Shown here in pieces: positions 60,226 to 64,000 of a stretch of 64,000 nt of DNA. The DNA is taken from NCBI GenBank assembly GCA_965246855.1, contig CBDFFP010000002.1, forward strand, positions 62,001 to 126,000, written 5' to 3'. The translations under genes and the position numbers were made by a program. The notes under the pieces were generated by a model. The model saw only the letters and a program-made list of their open reading frames with translations. It searched no databases and was not told the DNA's origin. This DNA comes from UBA1952 sp965246855. GTDB lineage: Bacteria > Bacteroidota > Bacteroidia > Chitinophagales > Chitinophagaceae. Positions within the stretch are counted from its first letter, which is position 1; each line of letters starts with the position of its first letter.

Positions 60226-61038
60226 ATGCCTTCCCCACCCTCTAACCCTTACATTATTTCCGGCGGCGCGGCAGGCAAAGCGCGGCTGTCGGTGCTGTCC
60301 AATGTGCTGCACCATTCCACACGGGAAGCCCTTTTGCGCCTCGGCGATTTGGCAGGAAAAAAGCTGCTGGACATGGGCTGTGGTGGCGGGCATGTGTCTT
60401 TTTTGGCGGCCCAGTTGGTGGGCGCTTCCGGCAGCGTAACCGGCGTGGATTTTGACGCGGAAATCATTTCCTTAAACCGTCAGCAAGCTGCCGACGCGGG
60501 CATCTCCAATATTCATTTTGAAGCGGGAAGCGCCTATGATTTAGTACATGAAAATGCTTTTGATGTTGCCTATGCCCGCTTCTTGCTTTCCCATTTGGCG
60601 CAGCCCGACTTGGTGTTGGAGAACATGGCGCGCAGCATAAAAAAAGGCGGGCAGATTCTGGTGGAAGATGTGCATTTCAGCGGGCATTTTTGTTATCCGC
60701 AAAACGCCGCTTTTAATCAATATTTGGAGTGGTATGCCGCCGCTGCCCGCCACAATGCTCAAAACCCGGAAATCGGCCCGGCGCTCCCCGGTTTGTTGCG
60801 GCAAGCGGGTTTTGAAGATGTGGGTTTTGAGACGATCCAGCCTTCTTTTGAACGCGGTGAAGGCAAGCAAATGGCAGTTCTCACTTTAAAGCGGATTCGG
60901 GAAACGCTGCTTTCGCTTGGCGTTGCAGCGGAAAAGGAAATCCAACAGGCTTCAGCAGCGTTGCAGTCTTTTACGGAAGATGAAGAAAGCATCATCAGCT
61001 TGCCCAGAATTTTCCGGGCTTGGGGACGGAAAAAGTAG
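60226..61038 (+). CDS. Class I SAM-dependent methyltransferase
   Basis: The product has 270 residues. Motif I is LLDMGCGGGHVSFLA (about 47-61), motif II VTGVDFDAEIISLNRQQA, motif IV AYARFLLSHLAQP (about 118-130) and motif V ILVEDVHFSGHFCYP. It resembles UbiE/small-molecule methyltransferases with a C-terminal cap (residues 165-270). The substrate is unknown. Confidence 0.85.
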   Translation: MPSPPSNPYIISGGAAGKARLSVLSNVLHHSTREALLRLGDLAGKKLLDMGCGGGHVSFLAAQLVGASGSVTGVDFDAEIISLNRQQAADAGISNIHFEAGSAYDLVHENAFDVAYARFLLSHLAQPDLVLENMARSIKKGGQILVEDVHFSGHFCYPQNAAFNQYLEWYAAAARHNAQNPEIGPALPGLLRQAGFEDVGFETIQPSFERGEGKQMAVLTLKRIRETLLSLGVAAEKEIQQASAALQSFTEDEESIISLPRIFRAWGRKK

Positions 61039-61130
61039 CTTCTATAGCCACGTATTTTCTATGTAATCCTGTGTCTTTCAAGGGAACTGGCACGACTTTC
61101 GGAAGAGATGAAAGCAAACTCCCTTTTCTC

Positions 61131-61595
61131 ATGAAAAAGATTACCTCCCTACTTTCCTTTCTGGCGCTGTTTTTAGCCGCCACGCCGGGCCTCTACGCAC
61201 AGTCCATGGCTGTTAAAAAAGTACAAGCCAAATACGAAACCGACTATATCCCGGAATTTAAATCCAGTCTTGCAGGCCGGTCTATGATTCCGGCGATGGG
61301 CAACATAGACGTGATGGTGGACTACGCTTCTTTTGGCGACGATGCCGCCGGACTGGATTTGGCCGTGCGGGAGCTGCACCAAGTGAAAGGTGCGTTGCTT
61401 CAGATTGCCAAAGACAAAGTGGGCGCCGCTACCATTCAAAGCAAAATCAAGCGCGTGGTGATCCGCAAAAGCGATGCTTCTGCCAAAGGCGTAAAGATGA
61501 GCGGAAGCGATTTAGTGGTGGCGTCCAACAGCTTTGAGCTAAACGATATGATTGCTTCCAGTGCCATTCAGAAATATCTGGAAGGCGCGCTGTAA
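61131..61595 (+). CDS. Secreted protein of unknown function
   Basis: The product has 154 residues from ATG 61131 with a signal peptide (SLLSFLALFLAATPGLYAQ). The mature part has an alternating helix-strand pattern with NIDVMVDYASFGDDAAGLDL and VVIRKSDASAKGVKMSGSDLV. A longer frame from 61020 overlaps the upstream gene and is unlikely. No family is recognised. A terminator follows. Confidence 0.65.
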   Translation: MKKITSLLSFLALFLAATPGLYAQSMAVKKVQAKYETDYIPEFKSSLAGRSMIPAMGNIDVMVDYASFGDDAAGLDLAVRELHQVKGALLQIAKDKVGAATIQSKIKRVVIRKSDASAKGVKMSGSDLVVASNSFELNDMIASSAIQKYLEGAL

Positions 61596-61615
61596 AGAGC
61601 GTGTTCTTTAAAGGA

Positions 61616-61646
61616 AAACAGCGGCTTTTGGGTCGCTGTTTTTTTA
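61616..61646 (+). terminator. Terminator after the 61131 gene
   Basis: AACAGCG/CGCTGTT with a 10-base loop, A4 before and T7 after. Confidence 0.75.
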
Positions 61647-61738
61647 TGAAGAAATTCTTTGTTTTCTCTGCTGCCTTAGAGCGTATCCGAAAAACAGAGA
61701 CTTGTGAGTGAAAAGAAAGCCCATTTTGTCAGCCCTAT

Positions 61739-61826
61739 TTTGTCATTCCGCCGAAAGGCGGAATCCTAGAACGACACAAAAGGAGCAGGCATGTGAGACC
61801 CCGCCGCAGGGCGGGGTGACAAAACT
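61739..61826. repeat. TCATTCCGCC / GGCGGAATC repeat pair
   Basis: TCATTCCGCCGAAAGGCGGA is a hairpin with a 4-base loop, followed 45 bases later by CCCCGCCGCAGGGCGGGG. Related to the element at 52104-52201. The 272-base gap (61596-61867) has no gene. Confidence 0.6.
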
Positions 61827-61867
61827 TTTTACGACAATCTTCTTCCTCCGACTTTTCGCATAGTATC

Positions 61868-62824
61868 TTACTTCGTCAATACTTTCCTCACGCCTTCCAC
61901 ATACTGCATCTGCGACAGCTTCTTCCCCGTCATCAGCGCCGAAAAATGCTCGGCGGCTACCTCCTCAATGTGCAACAGGTACTCGGTGTTTTTCCCGACC
62001 TGCGCGAATAAATCCGGCATTGTTTCCAGTTCCAGTACCACTGGCTCACCATCTTTCAGCAGCGGGGTTTTGTGGCCATCGTCGCCGGTAATTTCTAGCA
62101 GACCGATATCCGCATAATCCTGCATAAAGTTGTGGCCTGGCTTAAAATCAGCCTTTGAATAAAACATCAGTGCCCCGTCATGCTTGGTGCCATTCTTATC
62201 TTTAATCGTGATATAGTGCGCAATAAAAGGGCAGTCGGGATTGGTGATGATGCGGTTGTGCATCGCGGGTTTATAGACCACATTGTTGCAGGGCTTGAAG
62301 CCGAAAACCGCATACGCTTCGTTGCGCAAGTCCGCGTTGTAGCGACTGATGACATGCCATAGTTCGTGCGCCACGAGGTGCGTAGAAATGGGCTGCGCTT
62401 CGGTGTGGAGCATAATGCGGTTTCCGCGTGTCCAGCCTTCGGCGCCAAACTCTTCGGCGGCGGTTGTTTTGATGAATTTTACCGTGTCGGGGACGTGCAG
62501 GGCGAGGTGGTCGGCTTCTGCTTTTTTGTGAATCTCCGCAAAAGCAGCGCGGATGGCGGTTGCTTCTTTTTGCGGCCAGTTGCGCACATTTTTGGCCGAA
62601 GCTGCGAGATAATCTCTTTCCTTAAAACCTTCTCCGCCCAGCCGCACGGCAAGGTCAAAAGGCGTGTGTTCGGCGGTGTAGGCATCGGGCTGCTTGCTCA
62701 CGGCGGCAGCTTCGGCGCTGTCTAAAAGGGCAATGGTGGTTTTGCCGAAAGGGAAGTAGGTGGTGCGGGCAGAGAGATTTGCGGCGCAACAAAGAGTGAG
62801 GAGAAAGGCGAGGAAGGAGCGCAT
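61868..62824 (-). CDS. Putative zinc metallopeptidase (HExxH) secreted protein
   Basis: The product has 318 residues with a signal peptide (FLAFLLTLCCAANLSA). HLVAHELWHVISRYNADLRN (about 149-168) has the HExxH zinc motif followed by NEAYAVFGF, where the Glu about 14 residues after the second His could be the third ligand. The rest is a mixed alpha/beta region. It resembles uncharacterised putative zincins. The substrate is unknown, and a role in peptide or cell-wall turnover is only a guess. Confidence 0.7.
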   Translation of the reverse strand: MRSFLAFLLTLCCAANLSARTTYFPFGKTTIALLDSAEAAAVSKQPDAYTAEHTPFDLAVRLGGEGFKERDYLAASAKNVRNWPQKEATAIRAAFAEIHKKAEADHLALHVPDTVKFIKTTAAEEFGAEGWTRGNRIMLHTEAQPISTHLVAHELWHVISRYNADLRNEAYAVFGFKPCNNVVYKPAMHNRIITNPDCPFIAHYITIKDKNGTKHDGALMFYSKADFKPGHNFMQDYADIGLLEITGDDGHKTPLLKDGEPVVLELETMPDLFAQVGKNTEYLLHIEEVAAEHFSALMTGKKLSQMQYVEGVRKVLTK

Positions 62825-62978
62825 GGAACGGGAAAGGTAAGGGACGTTTGGAAATGTGGGGAGGGTGGTTTATTTTGCGGGCGTTTCCATGTAGATCAAA
62901 ACATGCTCAATTTGAGAATTAAAACTGCATCCAAACAACCTATAAAAATAGCTCCATCCACATTAAAAAATCTAAGTC

Positions 62979-63188
62979 ATGAGAATTCTCATTAAAATTA
63001 TACTCTCCTTCGCAGTTATTGTTATTGGTATTTTGATCCAAGCAATGCTTTCTGTAACGGGGAACACACGTACTCCGATTGTTATGTTATTACCGGGTTT
63101 AGTTTTCATTGGTGGGCTTATTGGAGTATGGAGTTATAAGCCTAAGAAAAAGGTCTCTAACATCACAGACCTTGATAAATCACTATAG
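62979..63188 (+). CDS. Small membrane protein next to the J-domain gene
   Basis: The product has 69 residues with two hydrophobic segments (IIILSFAVIVIGILIQAML-like at about 5-25, and MLLPGLVFIGGLIGVWSY at about 36-53) and a basic tail. Two bases separate its stop from the next start. Composition is AT-rich, like its neighbours. No family is recognised. Confidence 0.6.
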   Translation: MRILIKIILSFAVIVIGILIQAMLSVTGNTRTPIVMLLPGLVFIGGLIGVWSYKPKKKVSNITDLDKSL

Positions 63189-63190
63189 AC

Positions 63191-63694
63191 GTGTTTCAGG
63201 ACTATTACGCAATTCTTGAAGTTCAGCCACCTGTTTCGGATGAAGTACTTAAGATGTCATATCATAAACAGTGCCTAAAATGGCATCCAGACAAAAATCC
63301 GGCAATAGACACGACTCGGAAAATGCAGGAAGTAATAGAGGCGTATATATTTTTAAAAGATGAGGAAGCGCGGCAACGTTACGATAACGCGTACGAAGAA
63401 TTCAAACGTTATCAAGAGCAAGAAAAAGCGGAACCAGTTACGCAAGCTACTAATCCATCTTCAAAAGAGCAAAGTTCGGAAGGTAATGGAAATAGGTTTG
63501 AAGTAAAAGATGAGGTTCTGAAAAAATGGATGATGAATGCTCAAGAGCAGGCAAAAAAAATTCTCGCAGATGTTGTTGATGAATTTAAAGGTGCAAGTGC
63601 TCAAGCGGGCAAGTCCATTTTAAATCAAATAATATTTTATCTTTTACCTATGTTTATGGGTTTTTTGTTTTTTAGAGCTTGCCAGCATCGCTAA
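63191..63694 (+). CDS. J-domain protein with C-terminal membrane anchor
   Basis: The product has 167 residues from GTG 63191. Residues about 3-65 form a J domain: DYYAILEVQPPVSDEVLKMS, then LKWHPDKNP with the essential HPD, and AYIFLKDEEARQRYDNAY. A charged helical middle follows, and the last 25 residues (IIFYLLPMFMGFLFF) form a tail anchor. It recruits an Hsp70 to the membrane. It is encoded with a small membrane gene and a third, truncated gene. Confidence 0.85.
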   Translation: MFQDYYAILEVQPPVSDEVLKMSYHKQCLKWHPDKNPAIDTTRKMQEVIEAYIFLKDEEARQRYDNAYEEFKRYQEQEKAEPVTQATNPSSKEQSSEGNGNRFEVKDEVLKKWMMNAQEQAKKILADVVDEFKGASAQAGKSILNQIIFYLLPMFMGFLFFRACQHR

Positions 63695-63733
63695 AAAGTT
63701 CACCTTTTCTCTCTCCTTATTTAATTTTTATGT

Positions 63734-64000
63734 ATGAACGATAAAAATACAGTTCTATCATCTAAATTGACTTCTACTGAAGAGAGTCTTCATAGAGATG
63801 TATTCTTGCCCCTTATAAAAAGGGTCATAATTATAGTATTCAGTCTGATCACAAATCAAGTTTTGCACGCACAAACGCAAAACTATATACTTAAGGATGT
63901 TGGATATATTTCTATTCCGGCAGAAATGGAAATCCAAAAGGGTAATTATAAAAAGTTAGCAGAAGCCTATGTAACAAAAATGGGTAAACAGTTTGGTTTT
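63734..64000 (+). CDS. Secreted or membrane-anchored protein, partial (3' end outside window)
   Basis: The frame is open from ATG 63734 to the window edge, 89 codons. About 30 hydrophilic residues (MNDKNTVLSSKLTSTEESLH) precede a hydrophobic segment VIIIVFSLITNQVLHAQ, which resembles a signal anchor or late signal peptide. The visible mature part (YILKDVGYISIPAEMEIQKG) is mixed. It belongs to the AT-rich J-domain cluster. Function is unknown. Confidence 0.55.
   Translation, partial: MNDKNTVLSSKLTSTEESLHRDVFLPLIKRVIIIVFSLITNQVLHAQTQNYILKDVGYISIPAEMEIQKGNYKKLAEAYVTKMGKQFGF

Overview
The window looks like the chromosome of a Bacteroidetes bacterium, most likely the Chitinophagales/Chitinophagaceae side. 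Evidence: secreted proteins with type IX (T9SS) C-terminal sorting domains, a PorT-family barrel, DUF4465, DUF6261 and DUF6799 proteins, a YebC of the Bacteroidetes subtype, a fused alpha-beta E1 dehydrogenase, and promoters of the Bacteroidetes sigma type (TTTG, about 19-21 bases, then TAnnTTTG) in front of rpoB, the SRP RNA, two tRNAs and the cobalamin operon. Most of the window has moderate GC content. The last 1.1 kb and a few single genes are clearly more AT-rich.

Layout. 1-4.8 kb: end of a glycosyltransferase, a DUF4288 protein, a DegT/RfbH-like sugar enzyme with His in place of the PLP lysine, and a BamA-like barrel. 5-13.7 kb: rpoB and rpoC on the minus strand, separated by a small retropepsin-fold gene, with no ribosomal protein genes upstream. 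14-18.5 kb: a lipoprotein, Sua5 and an Mla-type lipid ABC transporter (permease, ATPase, MCE protein). 18.9-24.4 kb: a cobalamin-riboswitch operon encoding a DUF4465 protein, a T9SS surface protein, a BtuG-like beta-propeller lipoprotein and a BtuB-like TonB receptor, probably a surface B12-capture system. 24.4-30.8 kb: RlmB, an aspartic protease-like protein, YebC, a YoeB-type toxin-antitoxin pair, transaldolase, SRP RNA, a PGI/PMI isomerase and YraN. 31-34 kb: a single-chain MmeI-like restriction-modification enzyme. 34-46 kb: a Met-rich DUF6799 lipoprotein, an S9 peptidase, tRNA-Leu, a LuxE-like protein, a CHAD protein, UvsE, a soluble histidine kinase with about six PAS domains and a T9SS protein. 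46-58.8 kb: fused E1 dehydrogenase, a GT-C membrane protein, a DUF6261 protein, a partly eroded region, a PorT barrel, a PhnP-like hydrolase, a TlpA-like thioredoxin, L31, a GlmU-like protein and TpiA. 58.8-64 kb: tRNA-Glu, tRNA-Arg, a MazEF pair, a methyltransferase, a HExxH protein and an AT-rich J-domain cluster cut by the window edge.

The intergenic DNA is unusually structured. There are at least three copies of a composite palindromic element of about 120 bp, several other palindromic families, and four unrelated degenerate tandem arrays that share a period near 21 bp (or 41, about twice that). Starts were chosen from ATG position, signal peptides and promoters, because ribosome binding sites are weak in this phylum. 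All functions are inferred from motifs read by eye; no database search was run.
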